Source: Bacillota bacterium (lineage in GTDB: Bacteria > Bacillota > Sulfobacillia > JAJZYS01 > JAJYTV01). Taken from it: a stretch of 64,000 nucleotides of DNA. The stretch spans positions 1-64,000 of the forward strand of contig JAJYSJ010000008.1 of the NCBI GenBank assembly GCA_021793645.1, read 5' to 3'. Every line of letters begins with the position of its first letter. Position 1 is the first letter of the stretch. Position numbers and translations under genes: made by a program. This document shows positions 25,423-35,059 of this stretch, in pieces. The notes beneath the pieces are model-generated. The model did not search any database. It was not told the origin of the DNA and saw only the letters and a program-made list of their open reading frames with translations.

Positions 25423-25557
25423 CTAGGCCGAGATCCGCTTCCTGCCCTTGAGCCGGCGAAGCCGCAGTACCCGGCGACCATTCGCCGTCTTCATCCGCAA
25501 GCGGAAACCGTGGATCTTGGCCCGACGGCGCCGGTTCGGTTGGAACGTCCGCTTCAC
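25423..25557 (-). CDS. rpmH: 50S ribosomal protein L34
   Basis: The 44-residue protein [17 protein letters not shown]...[13 protein letters not shown] is a textbook L34. The GTG start at 25555-25557 has GGGGGTG upstream; longer frames are rejected because L34 begins with MKRT. It heads the rpmH-rnpA-yidD-yidC-jag-rsmG-noc-parA-parB gene run. Confidence 0.96.
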   Translation of the reverse strand: MKRTFQPNRRRRAKIHGFRLRMKTANGRRVLRLRRLKGRKRISA

Positions 25558-25594
25558 GCGTTCTACACCCCCCAGCGTCAAAAAAAGCACTAAA

Positions 25595-25624
25595 AGTGTA
25601 GTGTCGGGCAATGTGGCCTGTCAA
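25595..25624 (-). promoter_or_regulatory. rpmH promoter
   Basis: On the minus strand TTGACA (25619-25624) and TACACT (25595-25600) are separated by 18 bases, about 40 bases before the rpmH start. Confidence 0.7.
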
Positions 25625-25646
25625 GCGCAGACCCGCCTTCCACTTC

Positions 25647-25675
25647 TTGCCCTGCCGCCACGCCTCTGCTATCAT
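25647..25675 (+). promoter_or_regulatory. dnaA promoter
   Basis: On the plus strand TTGCCC (25647-25652) and TATCAT (25670-25675) are 17 bases apart, divergent from the rpmH promoter and just ahead of the DnaA boxes. Confidence 0.55.
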
Positions 25676-25719
25676 CGTTTCGCCACCCTAATCAAGACCG
25701 CTTCGGGCGGCCCTTTTCA

Positions 25720-25752
25720 TTATCCACAACTTGTGGACAACCATGTTGATAA
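25720..25752. promoter_or_regulatory. DnaA box cluster upstream of dnaA
   Basis: TTATCCACA at 25720-25728 is a perfect DnaA box. 25732-25740 (minus TTGTCCACA) and 25744-25752 (minus TTATCAACA) are one-mismatch boxes. They lie between the promoter and dnaA and probably serve autoregulation and bipartite origin function. Confidence 0.8.
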
Positions 25753-25766
25753 GGTGTGGGTTGTTT

Positions 25767-27242
25767 ATGAAGCAAGGATACCGGGCCCGGTTGCCCAATC
25801 CCTCGGATCTGTTGCCTCTCCTGCCTGATCCTGGGCCATCCGGAGATCCTGCATACAGTTATAACCAGGATTCATCCAGTTCACGCGAGGAGGGGTCTCT
25901 CACGATAGAGGACGGCCTGGAGTCCATCTGGTCCAAGGCCTGCGTTCTCCTTCAACGGGAACTGCCTCGCCCGAGTTACGAGATTTGGGTGCACCCGGCA
26001 GAGCCCGTCGCCCTGAGCGACGGCTGCGTGACACTCGGCGTTCCATCCGAATCCGCCCGCGCTACCCTTGACGAGCACTACCGCGGTCAGATCCTGCGCG
26101 CTCTCCACTCCGCCGCCGGTGCACAGCTCGATGTGCGCTTCACCGTCATCGAACGCAAGGCCCCGGAGGCACCCACTCCACCTGCCCGGTCGGGGGGAGA
26201 TGGGACCGAGACCGTCGTGCGCGCCACGCTGCAGTCGCGTTATACCTTCGACGGCTACGTCGTCGGCAACTCGAACAGACTGGCGCACGCGGCCGCTCTC
26301 GCCGTCGCGGAGATGCCTGGTCGTGCGTACAACCCACTGTTCATCTATGGCGGTGTCGGGCTCGGCAAAACACATCTGATGCAGGCGATCGGCAACCAGG
26401 CCCTGCTGCGTCGGCCGAACCTCAAGATTCTATACGTTCCGGCCGAGACGTTTACCAACGAGATGGTCAACTCGGTCCGCGACAACAAGGGGCCGGAGTT
26501 CCGCAACCGCTACCGCACGATCGACCTGCTGCTGATCGACGACATCCAGTTCATTGCCGGCAAGGTCGGAACGCAGGAAGAGTTCTTCCATACGTTTGAG
26601 GCCCTCTACGGGGCGCAAAAGCAGATTGTCCTCTCCTCCGATCGGCCTCCCAAGGAAATCACCACCCTCGAGAACCGGCTGCGGTCCCGCTTCGAGTGGG
26701 GCCTCATTACCGACATCCAGCAGCCGGACTTCGAAATGCGCCTCGCGATCCTGCGCAAGAAGTCGCTGGCCGACAACCTCGATGTGGAGGACGCAGCGCT
26801 CGAATTCATCGCAACACATATCGAGACGAACATCCGCGAGCTCGAAGGCGCGTTCATCCGCTTCATCGCCTACTGCTCGGTTCATCACTTTCCCTTTACG
26901 TATGACCATGCAGCCGATGCATTGCGCGACCTTCTGCCGGTCCAGCGGGAACGCAAGGTGACGATCCTCGCGATCCAGCAGAAGGTCGCCGACTACTACA
27001 GCCTCGACCTCGCGGATCTGACCGCAAAGAAGCGCACGCGGGCCGTTTCTTACCCTCGCCAGATCGCCATGTACTTGGCCAGGGAGATGACCGACAGCTC
27101 ACTTCCCAAGATTGGGGCGGAGTTCGGCGGCCGCGACCACACCACCGTCCTTCACGCCTGCGACAAGATCTCAGGCGACCTGCGGAACGATCCGGAGTTT
27201 CGCAAGGTACTCAGTGGACTGAAAGAGAAGATTCGCTCTTGA
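25767..27242 (+). CDS. dnaA: Chromosomal replication initiator DnaA
   Basis: DnaA binds origin boxes and melts the DNA. The AAA+ core has Walker [18 protein letters not shown], Walker [10 protein letters not shown] and the sensor region. Domain IV ends with [21 protein letters not shown], which reads the box. The ATG at 25767 would add about 46 residues before domain I that resemble no DnaA. The best ribosome site, GAGGAGGGG at 25887-25895, is followed by ACG (25902) and ATA (25905) and no ATG, GTG or TTG. Starting at ATA would give (M)[11 protein letters not shown], aligning with the usual DnaA N-terminus. The annotated start is therefore a conservative choice. Confidence 0.93.
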   Translation: MKQGYRARLPNPSDLLPLLPDPGPSGDPAYSYNQDSSSSREEGSLTIEDGLESIWSKACVLLQRELPRPSYEIWVHPAEPVALSDGCVTLGVPSESARATLDEHYRGQILRALHSAAGAQLDVRFTVIERKAPEAPTPPARSGGDGTETVVRATLQSRYTFDGYVVGNSNRLAHAAALAVAEMPGRAYNPLFIYGGVGLGKTHLMQAIGNQALLRRPNLKILYVPAETFTNEMVNSVRDNKGPEFRNRYRTIDLLLIDDIQFIAGKVGTQEEFFHTFEALYGAQKQIVLSSDRPPKEITTLENRLRSRFEWGLITDIQQPDFEMRLAILRKKSLADNLDVEDAALEFIATHIETNIRELEGAFIRFIAYCSVHHFPFTYDHAADALRDLLPVQRERKVTILAIQQKVADYYSLDLADLTAKKRTRAVSYPRQIAMYLAREMTDSSLPKIGAEFGGRDHTTVLHACDKISGDLRNDPEFRKVLSGLKEKIRS

Positions 27243-27467
27243 AGAGTGTGGACAAACAGGGTATAGGCCTGGGGATATGCAGTGGAGTCATTGGGGACAA
27301 CTGCCTCCCTGTGGACAACCCCGGAGTTTCACCCTACGATATCCACCGTTCGTCCACTTCCTCTTTCCTGTGATGCCAAGGCGCGCAACACCTTCTCCAC
27401 AGTTTTCCCCCCTCTATTCCTACTGCTCCCTTTTTCTTAAAAGAACGTATAAGCAGTTCCGGACGAG
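27243..27467. promoter_or_regulatory. oriC region between dnaA and dnaN
   Basis: This intergenic region carries DnaA boxes 27247-27255 and 27310-27318 (both minus TTGTCCACA) and 27393-27401 (TTCTCCACA), plus weaker copies. An AT-rich stretch at about 27430-27452 (CTTTTTCTTAAAAGAACGTAT) stands out in this GC-rich genome and is the likely unwinding element. Together with the boxes before dnaA it forms a bipartite Firmicute-type origin. Confidence 0.75.
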
Positions 27468-28586
27468 GTGAATAACGTGTTGATCTTCGAGAGTCCGGCC
27501 GAGCATCTTGCCGATGCCTTGCAGCTTGTCTCGCGCGCTGTCGCACAGCGTGACCAGGTGCCTTCGCTGACAGGTGTGCTTTTGCGTGCGACGGAAGGCG
27601 AACTCGAACTCACGGCGACCGATGGGGAACTGGCGATCCGCACGACCGTTCCTGCCGAAGTGGAATCACAAGGCACAGTGCTCGTACCTGCGCGCACCTT
27701 CTCCGATCTCCTGCGCCTCGTTCCCGCTCAGGCCGAAGTGGAGTTTCGCGGACTTGAGGGACAAGTTGGCATCCGCTTTTTGCGCTCACGATTCGACCTC
27801 CCGACGCTTCGGTCCGAAGAGTTTCCTCCGCTCGACTTCTCTCCGCAGGGAGACCCGGTACTCGTTCGCGGAGAAGGACTGAAAGAACTCGTCCGCAAGA
27901 CCGGCTACGCGGTTTCCGCACGTGACGACGGACGCCTCTTCACGATCGGCATGCACCTCTCTGTACGAGCTGGCCATCTTTCCGCCGCGACGACCGATAA
28001 CCACCGCCTCGCCTGGGCTCAGACCCCGGTTGAGGGGGCAGGGGAGGACCGGGAGATCCTCGTTCCCGCAAGGCCGTTCGCAGAGGTTGTAAGGACGCTG
28101 CCGGACGAGGAGGTCGAGATCTTCTTCAGCGATTCTCGCCTCATCGTGCGCACGCACACGATGACCACCTACGTCACGGCGATCCGCGCCCAGTTCCCCG
28201 ATACGAGCCGAGTCGTGTTCGAGAACTACGCCACGAAAGTCGTGTTCGATGTCCCATCGCTCTTGCAGGCGGTCGAACGCACGCAGCTCGTCACCGATCA
28301 GCGCAACGCCCGCCTGCGCTTGCGCATCGATGAGGAGATCATTCGGGTGAGCGCCAACTCGAGCGAAGGCGGGCAAGGCTCGGAAGAGGTGCCCGCACAG
28401 TCGACCGGCCAGGCCGTCGACCTCGTCTTCGGACCGAAGTACCTGATCGACGCTCTGCGCTCGCTGCACGCGGAGAATGCGGTGCTAGAAGTAATGCACG
28501 CCGAGAGTCCGGCTCTCTTTCGGCCTGACGTCCCGGAGCGCAATCAGTTCGCCATCGTGATGCCTCTGCGCCAGGCAGAGTCTTAG
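27468..28586 (+). CDS. dnaN: DNA polymerase III beta subunit (sliding clamp)
   Basis: The 372-residue clamp has three repeated domains, with LTGVLLRATEGELELTATDG in domain 1 and the C-terminal NQFAIVMPLRQ. GAGGTG at about 27465-27470 is well placed for a GTG start at 27477, giving MLIFESPAEH, so the three residues from 27468 may not be translated. Confidence 0.95.
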   Translation: MNNVLIFESPAEHLADALQLVSRAVAQRDQVPSLTGVLLRATEGELELTATDGELAIRTTVPAEVESQGTVLVPARTFSDLLRLVPAQAEVEFRGLEGQVGIRFLRSRFDLPTLRSEEFPPLDFSPQGDPVLVRGEGLKELVRKTGYAVSARDDGRLFTIGMHLSVRAGHLSAATTDNHRLAWAQTPVEGAGEDREILVPARPFAEVVRTLPDEEVEIFFSDSRLIVRTHTMTTYVTAIRAQFPDTSRVVFENYATKVVFDVPSLLQAVERTQLVTDQRNARLRLRIDEEIIRVSANSSEGGQGSEEVPAQSTGQAVDLVFGPKYLIDALRSLHAENAVLEVMHAESPALFRPDVPERNQFAIVMPLRQAES

Positions 28587-28587
28587 G

Positions 28588-28812
28588 ATGCGCCCGCTGG
28601 CGCTGCCGAGGGGAGAAGAAGGACTCACGCTGCAGTCGGTCGTGCAGCTCGCGGGGTGGACCGGAAGCGGAGGTGCAGCGAAGCACATCATCCAGGCCGG
28701 CGAGATCCTCTTGAACGGCGTTTCCGAGACCCGCCGCAGCCATCTGCTGCATCTGGGCGACCGCGTCGCGTACCAGGGCGATGAGGTCGAACTGGTCACC
28801 GATGATCATTGA
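28588..28812 (+). CDS. yaaA: S4-domain protein YaaA
   Basis: The 74-residue protein is a stand-alone S4 RNA-binding domain (LAGWTGSGGAAKHIIQAGEI, LLNGVSETRRSHLLHLGD). It sits between dnaN and recF, the typical place of yaaA. Its end overlaps recF. A role in rRNA or ribosome assembly is suggested by the fold only. Confidence 0.88.
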   Translation: MRPLALPRGEEGLTLQSVVQLAGWTGSGGAAKHIIQAGEILLNGVSETRRSHLLHLGDRVAYQGDEVELVTDDH

Positions 28813-29875
28813 GCATCTGGAACTGCGCAACTGGCGCAACGCGGTCTCGGTCTCGGTGGACTTCCCTCCGGGTCTGACGCTCGTCACGGGACAGAATGCA
28901 CAGGGCAAGACGAACCTCCTGGAAGCGGTCTTTTTCCTCGCCACAGGACGTTCCCATCGCACGTCCCACCCGGAGGAGCTCGTCTCCTTTGCAAAGGACC
29001 AGGCCCTGCTCCGCGCCGTTATCCAGCGCAAGAGCGGCACCTTCACGCTGTCTGCCCAATTCGCGGGCGGACGGGTGACAAGACTGCGGGACGGCAAGGC
29101 GTTCCGGCGCGGACAGGACCCGCTCGGAGACTTCTCAGCCATCCTCTTCGCACCGGAGGACCTGCTGGTGCTCAAGGGCGCTCCTGCCGAGCGCAGGCGC
29201 ATCCTCGACCTGGACCTCGGTCAGGCGGCGCCAACTTACCGCAGTGTCCACGCCAGATACGCCCAGGTGCTAAGACAGCGCAACGCGCTTCTGCGCACCT
29301 ATGAACAGCCGCCGCGGGAGATGCTCGCCACCTGGGATGCAGCCTGGGCCCAGGCTGCGGTCGCCTTGACGGACTTGCGCGCTCGGCTCGTGGCGGACGC
29401 TGCGCCGCGTCTCACCCGCCGCACGGGGGAGATCGCCGGTGGTCCCGCGGCAGACCTCGTCTACGAACCCTCCCTCGAGGGAAAGACCGTTGCCGAAGCC
29501 CTAGAGCAGCTGGCTGCGCGCGCGCAGGATGAACTTCGCCGGCGACAGAGCCTCGTCGGACCGCACCGCGACGACTTGCGCATCGAGATCGACGGACGAG
29601 ACCTCAGGCTCTACGGCTCGCAGGGCGAGCAGAGAACGGCGCTCGTCGCATTCAAGCTGGCCGCCGTGGAGATGCTCTCGGAGCGTCCGGGAGGCGCCCC
29701 CGTGCTCCTGCTCGACGATGTTCTTTCCGAACTGGACCAGGGGCGTCGGCGCAACCTTCTCCTGGCTGCGATGGGCGCGCAGACCATCGTCACGACCACG
29801 GAACCTCAACTCGCGGGCATGGTGCCGGACACAACCTTTGCCGTGCGTGGGGGAGAGTACGAGCGGACATGGTAG
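28802..29875 (+). CDS. recF: DNA replication and repair protein RecF
   Basis: The 357-residue SMC-like ATPase helps load RecA at gaps. It begins MIIEHLELRNWRN and has Walker A VTGQNAQGKTNLLEAV and the signature ISGSQGEQRTALVAFKLA-type segment. Walker B is PVLLLDDVLSELD. The ATG at 28802 overlaps the yaaA end; its own end overlaps the DciA gene. Confidence 0.95.
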   Translation: MIIEHLELRNWRNAVSVSVDFPPGLTLVTGQNAQGKTNLLEAVFFLATGRSHRTSHPEELVSFAKDQALLRAVIQRKSGTFTLSAQFAGGRVTRLRDGKAFRRGQDPLGDFSAILFAPEDLLVLKGAPAERRRILDLDLGQAAPTYRSVHARYAQVLRQRNALLRTYEQPPREMLATWDAAWAQAAVALTDLRARLVADAAPRLTRRTGEIAGGPAADLVYEPSLEGKTVAEALEQLAARAQDELRRRQSLVGPHRDDLRIEIDGRDLRLYGSQGEQRTALVAFKLAAVEMLSERPGGAPVLLLDDVLSELDQGRRRNLLLAAMGAQTIVTTTEPQLAGMVPDTTFAVRGGEYERTW

Positions 29876-30324
29876 AATTGCGCTTGAAGGAGATTCTGCG
29901 CGGCTTCGTGCAGGAACGCGGCTTCACCGAACGTCTCGCCATCTACCGGGCTTACGGGCAGTGGGAGGAGATCGTCGGGCCGGAGGTCGCCCGGCACGTT
30001 CGCCCAGGGCATGTCCAACGGGGCGTTCTCTACGTGGTGGCCGACTCGGGAGTCTGGGCCCAGGAGTTTGCCTTTGCGCGCGGGGCCGTGCTCGCGACCT
30101 TGCAGCGCAGCGGAGTGCCGGTGAAGGAATTGCGCGTGCACCAGGGCACCCTGCCCGCGCCAAACGCCCTGCCAGACCTGCAGCCCCCGCCGCTTCGACC
30201 GCCGGCACCTCCGGGGGAGGCGCTGGACCTGATTTCGGATCCTGCGCTGCGCAACCGGTTCGCCCAGCTTATGCAGTCGGCCCTCGAGGGGGAGGATCCA
30301 CCTGCTCCTGCACATCGGCGGTGA
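29869..30324 (+). CDS. dciA: DUF721 protein, DciA-type helicase-loading factor
   Basis: The 151-residue protein has an N-terminal KH-like DUF721 domain (YGQWEEIVGPEVARHVRPGH; GVLYVVADSGVWAQEF). This is followed by a proline-rich linker and an acidic tail. DciA is the ancestral loader of DnaB helicase in bacteria lacking DnaC or DnaI. Its start overlaps the recF stop. No DnaI/DnaB/DnaD-type loader is seen in this window, so DciA is a plausible loader here. Confidence 0.8.
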   Translation: MVELRLKEILRGFVQERGFTERLAIYRAYGQWEEIVGPEVARHVRPGHVQRGVLYVVADSGVWAQEFAFARGAVLATLQRSGVPVKELRVHQGTLPAPNALPDLQPPPLRPPAPPGEALDLISDPALRNRFAQLMQSALEGEDPPAPAHRR

Positions 30325-30547
30325 CGTGACCGTTCGCCTCAGCGAGGTGATCGCCATCCTCGACCTGCAGCGCGCCGCGCATGCACCTGCATCGCGCGAG
30401 TACCTGGAGGTGGCCCGCAGCGAGCATCGGCTCGAAGGCATACCCAGCGACACCAAGTCGCTCGTCATCACGGCGAAGACCATTTTCCCCTCGCCGATCT
30501 CATCCATCACGCTTGCGCGACGCGCTGCAGCCAAAGAGGTGTTTTAG
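30302..30547 (+). CDS. remB: DUF370 extracellular matrix regulator RemB
   Basis: The small protein reads LLHIGGDVTVRLSEVIAILD and later SLVITAKTIFPSPISSITLARR, the RemB (YaaB) pattern. RemA/RemB-type proteins are DNA-binding regulators of biofilm matrix and osmoprotection genes in bacilli. The homologous N-terminus (M-Y-x-H-x-G) points to a CTG at 30302 with GGGGGAGG six bases upstream. The GTG at 30326 would remove eight conserved residues. The start overlaps the DciA gene end. Confidence 0.8.
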   Translation: MLLHIGGDVTVRLSEVIAILDLQRAAHAPASREYLEVARSEHRLEGIPSDTKSLVITAKTIFPSPISSITLARRAAAKEVF

Positions 30548-30550
30548 CCA

Positions 30551-32446
30551 GTGTCGGATGTCTACGACGCATCACAGATTCAGGTGCTCGAAGGGCTGGA
30601 GGCAGTCCGCCGCCGTCCGGGCATGTACATCGGCTCCACATCCCCGCAGGGTCTGCACCACCTCGTCTGGGAGATCGTCGACAACGCGGTCGACGAAGCC
30701 CTTGCGGGGTTCTGCACTCGCATTGATGTCGTGCTGCACCGCGACGGCTCATGCTCCGTCAAGGACAACGGCCGCGGCTTCCCGATCGACCTGCACCCGA
30801 AGCTGCAGCGGCCAGGCGTGGAAGTTGCACTCACCGTGCTGCACGCCGGCGGCAAGTTCGGAATGGGCTCCTACAAGGTATCCGGCGGTCTGCACGGCGT
30901 AGGGGCCTCGGTCGTCAACGCCCTCAGCGAGTGGCTCGAAGTGAACGTTCGCAAGGACGGCGCGGTATACACGCAGCGCTTCTCGCGCGGCAAGCCGCTT
31001 GGAGACCTCCAGGAGACCGGCAAGACGAAGGAGCACGGGTCGATCGTCCGGTTCCTCCCCGACGCAGAGATCTTCGAAGACATCCGCTTCGATCAAGAGA
31101 CGGTCGCGAACCGCCTGCGCGAGATGGCCTTCCTCAATGCCGGCCTGATGATCAACCTCAGCGACGAGCGGACGGGCGAAGAGCGCAGATTCCAGTTCGA
31201 GGGCGGCATCGCATCCTTCGTGCGCTACCTCAACCGCAACCGCGAGGAACTGCATCCGAAGCCGTTCTTCTGCTCCGTAGAGCGCGATCGCGTCCAGATC
31301 GAGGCTGCGCTGCAGTACAACGACAGCTACAAGGACACCGTACTGTCCTTCGCCAACACGATTCGCACCCACGAGGGCGGCTCGCACGAGACCGGTTTCA
31401 AGAGCGCCCTGACGCGGCTGTTGAACGACTACGCGCGGCGCAACGGCATCCTCAAGGAGGCCGACGACAACCTGAGCGGCGAGGACGTCCGCGAGGGCAT
31501 CGCCGCGGTCATCTCCGTCAAGCTGGAAGAGCCCCAGTTCGAGGGCCAGACCAAGACCAAGCTCGGAAATTCCGAGGTGCGCGGGCTCGTCGACCAGGTC
31601 GTCGGGGACGGCCTCGGCAGCTTCCTGGAGGAGAACCCGTCGATCGCCCGGCGCATCCTCGACAAGTGCCTGCAGGCGCAGCGCGCCCGCGACGCGGCCC
31701 GCAAGGCGCGTGAGCTGACGCGCCGCAAGAGCGCGCTCGAGATCAGTTCACTCCCGGGCAAGCTGACGGACTGCACATCGAAGGACCCCTCGGAGTCGGA
31801 GGTCTTCATCGTCGAGGGAGAATCGGCCGGCGGTTCTGCGAAGCAGGGCCGCGACCGCCGCTTCCAGGCGATCCTGCCGATCCGAGGCAAGATCATCAAC
31901 GTCGAGAAGGCGCGGCTCGACAAGGCGCTCTCGAACGAAGAAGTGCGCTCTTTGATCACCGCACTCGGAACGGGTGTGGGAGAGGAGTTCGACATCTCCA
32001 AGGCCCGCTACCACCGGGTCGTCATCATGACAGACGCCGATCACGACGGGAACCACATCCGCACGCTCTTGTTGACGTTCTTGTTCCGCTACATGCCGCA
32101 GCTGATCGACACCGGCTACGTCTACATCGCGCAGCCTCCGCTCTACCTCGTGAAGAAGGGCAAGTCGGAGAAATACCTCTACGACGATGACGAGCTCGAG
32201 CGGCACCTGCAGGAGATCGGTCGCGACAACGTCGTGGTCCAGCGGTACAAGGGTCTCGGGGAGATGAATCCAGACCAGCTCTGGGACACGACCATGAATC
32301 CCGAGACGCGCACGCTGCTTGGGGTTGGCATGCACGACGCGATCGAGGCGGACCAGGTGTTCACCATTCTGATGGGGGACAAGGTTGAACCGCGACGCGA
32401 GTTCATCCAGGAGAACGCGTCAATGGTGCGAAACCTCGACATCTGA
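30551..32446 (+). CDS. gyrB: DNA gyrase subunit B
   Basis: The 631-residue subunit has the GHKL ATPase motifs [30 protein letters not shown] and [17 protein letters not shown]. The TOPRIM domain has [18 protein letters not shown] and [13 protein letters not shown]. It lies right after remB. The GTG start at 30551 follows directly. gyrA is not next but 5.7 kb away. Confidence 0.97.
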   Translation: MSDVYDASQIQVLEGLEAVRRRPGMYIGSTSPQGLHHLVWEIVDNAVDEALAGFCTRIDVVLHRDGSCSVKDNGRGFPIDLHPKLQRPGVEVALTVLHAGGKFGMGSYKVSGGLHGVGASVVNALSEWLEVNVRKDGAVYTQRFSRGKPLGDLQETGKTKEHGSIVRFLPDAEIFEDIRFDQETVANRLREMAFLNAGLMINLSDERTGEERRFQFEGGIASFVRYLNRNREELHPKPFFCSVERDRVQIEAALQYNDSYKDTVLSFANTIRTHEGGSHETGFKSALTRLLNDYARRNGILKEADDNLSGEDVREGIAAVISVKLEEPQFEGQTKTKLGNSEVRGLVDQVVGDGLGSFLEENPSIARRILDKCLQAQRARDAARKARELTRRKSALEISSLPGKLTDCTSKDPSESEVFIVEGESAGGSAKQGRDRRFQAILPIRGKIINVEKARLDKALSNEEVRSLITALGTGVGEEFDISKARYHRVVIMTDADHDGNHIRTLLLTFLFRYMPQLIDTGYVYIAQPPLYLVKKGKSEKYLYDDDELERHLQEIGRDNVVVQRYKGLGEMNPDQLWDTTMNPETRTLLGVGMHDAIEADQVFTILMGDKVEPRREFIQENASMVRNLDI

Positions 32447-32453
32447 GAGCGCA

Positions 32454-32491
32454 AAGAGCAGGCCGCCTCGCGAGGGCGGCCTGCTCTTTTT
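32454..32491 (+). terminator. gyrB terminator
   Basis: AAGAGCAGGCCGCC and GGCGGCCTGCTCTT form a strong stem followed by a T-run. It lies between gyrB and the convergent deacetylase and could work in both directions. Confidence 0.9.
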
Positions 32492-32494
32492 CCG

Positions 32495-33310
32495 CTACCC
32501 GATTCTCCTCAACCAGATGCTCTGCAGCCAGCCGCGCGAGTGGGGCCTAGGCTTTGGCTTCGCGATCGGCCGCGCCGCACTCGGCGGGATGGCACGCTGT
32601 GCGGCGAACTCGCTGTTGCGAAGAAGCTCCCCGACGCTGACGATCCGGTAGCCCTGCCCCTCGAGCGCAGGCAGCACCTGGGCCAGCGCCGCAAGGGTCG
32701 CCTCGCGGTGTGCTGGGCCGTCGTGCATGATGACGATCCGGCCCGGCGCAGCGTCGTGCAGCACCGTCTTGACGATGCGGTCCGTGCTGATGCCGCGGCG
32801 CCAGTCGCGGGTATCGACGCTCCAGGAGACGATCGTGTACCTGAGCGTACCGAGCACACTGCGCGAAACGTCATCGGAGAGTGCCGCGGGCAGGCGGTAG
32901 AGGTAGGGCTTGGGGCCGCCGGCGGCGACAATCGCGTCCGCACCGCCCGTCACGTCCTCCTTGACGGCGCCAGGAGTCATCTTGCGCAGCCAGCGGTGGT
33001 GCAGGCCATGGTTCCCGATCTCCATCCCTGCGTTCTTGATCGACTGGATGACGTCCGGGCAGCGTACGACCTCCTGACCAATTACGAAGAAGGTCGCGTG
33101 GGCGTGGTGCTGTGCGAGCAGCGCCAGCACCTTTGGCGTGTAGCGACGGTTCGGGCCGTCGTCGAACGTGAACGCGATCAGCTTCTTCGACGTCGGGACC
33201 GACTTGATCGTCTGGGCCGGCAATACCTGTGGCGAACCCTCGGGCTTGCCGGGCCCTGCGAGCATCATGGCTCCCAAAGCGGCAAGAGTGGCAGCGCGCA
33301 AGAGCGGCAC
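32495..33310 (-). CDS. Secreted polysaccharide deacetylase
   Basis: The 271-residue protein has a signal-like N-terminus, then a NodB domain with FTFDDGPN at about 47-54 (metal and catalytic Asp), EIGNHGLHH (metal His) and WSVDTRDWRRG. PGRIVIMHDG closes the motif set. The family removes N-acetyl groups from peptidoglycan or chitin-like polymers, often during spore formation. The C-terminus is Arg/Pro-rich. Confidence 0.88.
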   Translation of the reverse strand: MPLLRAATLAALGAMMLAGPGKPEGSPQVLPAQTIKSVPTSKKLIAFTFDDGPNRRYTPKVLALLAQHHAHATFFVIGQEVVRCPDVIQSIKNAGMEIGNHGLHHRWLRKMTPGAVKEDVTGGADAIVAAGGPKPYLYRLPAALSDDVSRSVLGTLRYTIVSWSVDTRDWRRGISTDRIVKTVLHDAAPGRIVIMHDGPAHREATLAALAQVLPALEGQGYRIVSVGELLRNSEFAAQRAIPPSAARPIAKPKPRPHSRGWLQSIWLRRIG

Positions 33311-33365
33311 GTGTGAACACTCCCTTCGACAGGAGGTTCCACCGCGAAGCCGCGCCGTATTCGAC

Positions 33366-34940
33366 TTACGTGGGGGATGCTGCGGATCCCGCTTGGGCCT
33401 GCTGCCGCAGCACGAACTTCTGGATCTTGCCGCTCGCCGTGCGCGGCAGTTCCGATACGAAGACGATCTGTGAAGGAACCTTGAAATGCGTCAGGTGGCT
33501 TCGGCAATGGGCGGTCAGCTCGTCTCCGCTCACATGCGCACCTTGTTTCAGCGCGACGAACGCCACGGGCGTTTCGCCCCAGTGCGGATGCGGGGCGGCG
33601 ACAACCGCAGCCTGTGCCACGGCCGGATGCCGGTAGAGGACGCTCTCCACCTCGAGCGAGGGGATGTTCTCGCCACCGGAGATGATCACGTCCTTCGCCC
33701 GGTCCCGGATCTCGATGTAGCCGTCGGGGTGGAGGACTGCGAGGTCGCCGGTGTGGAACCAGCCGCCTGCCATCGCCTGCTCGGTCGTATCGGCGTCCTT
33801 GTAGTACCCTTGCATGATCACATTTCCGCGCGCGATGACTTCGCCCAGTTCTTGCCCATCGGCGGCTACGTCGCGCATATCTGAACGCACGACGCGAACC
33901 TCGCCGGAGAGCGGAAGCGCGACGCCTTGACGGGCCTTGAAGTCTGTCCTGGGGCCAAGCTCCCACTGCGGCAGATCGGCGGGCATCTCGCAGTAGGTGA
34001 TGAACGCCGTCGTCTCCGTGAGGCCGTAGAAATGGTGCACCGTCCACCCCAGCTCCTCTTCGACGCGCCGGATGACGGCTGCGGGCGGGGCCGCGCCGGC
34101 CGTCGCGACGCGGACGCCCTCCCGCGTTTTGCCGTGCGCCGCCCCCATGAGAATGGTCAGGACGGTGGGCGCCGCACAGAGGGTCGTCACGCCGTAGGTC
34201 GCGATGCGGCGCAGCGCGTCTTCTCCATCGATGACGGGAAGGGGCACATTCGCGGCGCCGACGGCGAGTGTCGCCCAGACGAAACCCCAACCGTTCGCAT
34301 GGAACATCGGGGCCACATGCAGGTGCACGTCCTCACGCCGCAGGCCCATTGCGAGCAGCATGTTCACGGTGTTGAAGTAGGCGTTGCGGTGCGTCAGCTG
34401 CACACCCTTGGGGCGCGCCGTCGTACCGCTCGTATAGTTGATCGAGAGGACTTGGCGCTCGTCGCCGAAGGACTCCTCCCGGAGCGGCACGCGGTCGCCG
34501 CTCAAGAGCAGTTCCTCGTAGGTCATGGTGCCTGAAGCGCCTTCGCGAAGCGCGACGACCAGCAGGTCTGGCCGCTCCATCAGCACGGAGGCGATCAACG
34601 GGTACGACGCTGCATCCACCAAGACCGCGCGGCTGCCGGAATGGTCGAGGATGTAGCGGTACTCGTCCGCGCTGAGGCGCGTATTGAGCGGAACAAGGAT
34701 CGCACCCGCGAGGGGTACGCCGCTGTAGCACTCCAGCGCCTGCGCTGTGTTCGGAGCGAGCAGGGCGACCCGATCTCCCGGCAGGATGCCAAGGCGCCGC
34801 AGGCCGCCGGCAAGCTGCTCCACGCGTTCACCGAACTGTTCGTACGTGACCGTCCGGTCGTCGTCATATGCGGCGGTGCGCCCGGGATAGAGGCGAACGC
34901 CGCGCGCGACAAGGGCCAGCGGAGTCAGAGGAGCCTCCAA
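33366..34940 (-). CDS. AMP-dependent acyl-CoA ligase
   Basis: The 524-residue adenylate-forming enzyme has the ATP-binding motif NYTSGTTARPKGV at about 168-180, HFYGLTETTAF and GWFHTGDLAVLHPDGYIEIRDR. The C-terminal lysine lies in TASGKIQKFVLR. It activates a carboxylic acid, probably a medium- or long-chain fatty acid, as acyl-CoA. The exact substrate cannot be read. It stands alone between two genes unrelated to fatty acids. Confidence 0.88.
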   Translation of the reverse strand: MEAPLTPLALVARGVRLYPGRTAAYDDDRTVTYEQFGERVEQLAGGLRRLGILPGDRVALLAPNTAQALECYSGVPLAGAILVPLNTRLSADEYRYILDHSGSRAVLVDAASYPLIASVLMERPDLLVVALREGASGTMTYEELLLSGDRVPLREESFGDERQVLSINYTSGTTARPKGVQLTHRNAYFNTVNMLLAMGLRREDVHLHVAPMFHANGWGFVWATLAVGAANVPLPVIDGEDALRRIATYGVTTLCAAPTVLTILMGAAHGKTREGVRVATAGAAPPAAVIRRVEEELGWTVHHFYGLTETTAFITYCEMPADLPQWELGPRTDFKARQGVALPLSGEVRVVRSDMRDVAADGQELGEVIARGNVIMQGYYKDADTTEQAMAGGWFHTGDLAVLHPDGYIEIRDRAKDVIISGGENIPSLEVESVLYRHPAVAQAAVVAAPHPHWGETPVAFVALKQGAHVSGDELTAHCRSHLTHFKVPSQIVFVSELPRTASGKIQKFVLRQQAQAGSAASPT

Positions 34941-35059
34941 GGCGTCACCTTCTGTAAACCGATCTACGGACAGAAGTATGACGCGCAGGCGATGGCGGTG
35001 ACCTCTACGGCGACCGGTGGCCCGGACGCATCATAGCGTAGGGCCGGGAGGGGTCGGTC

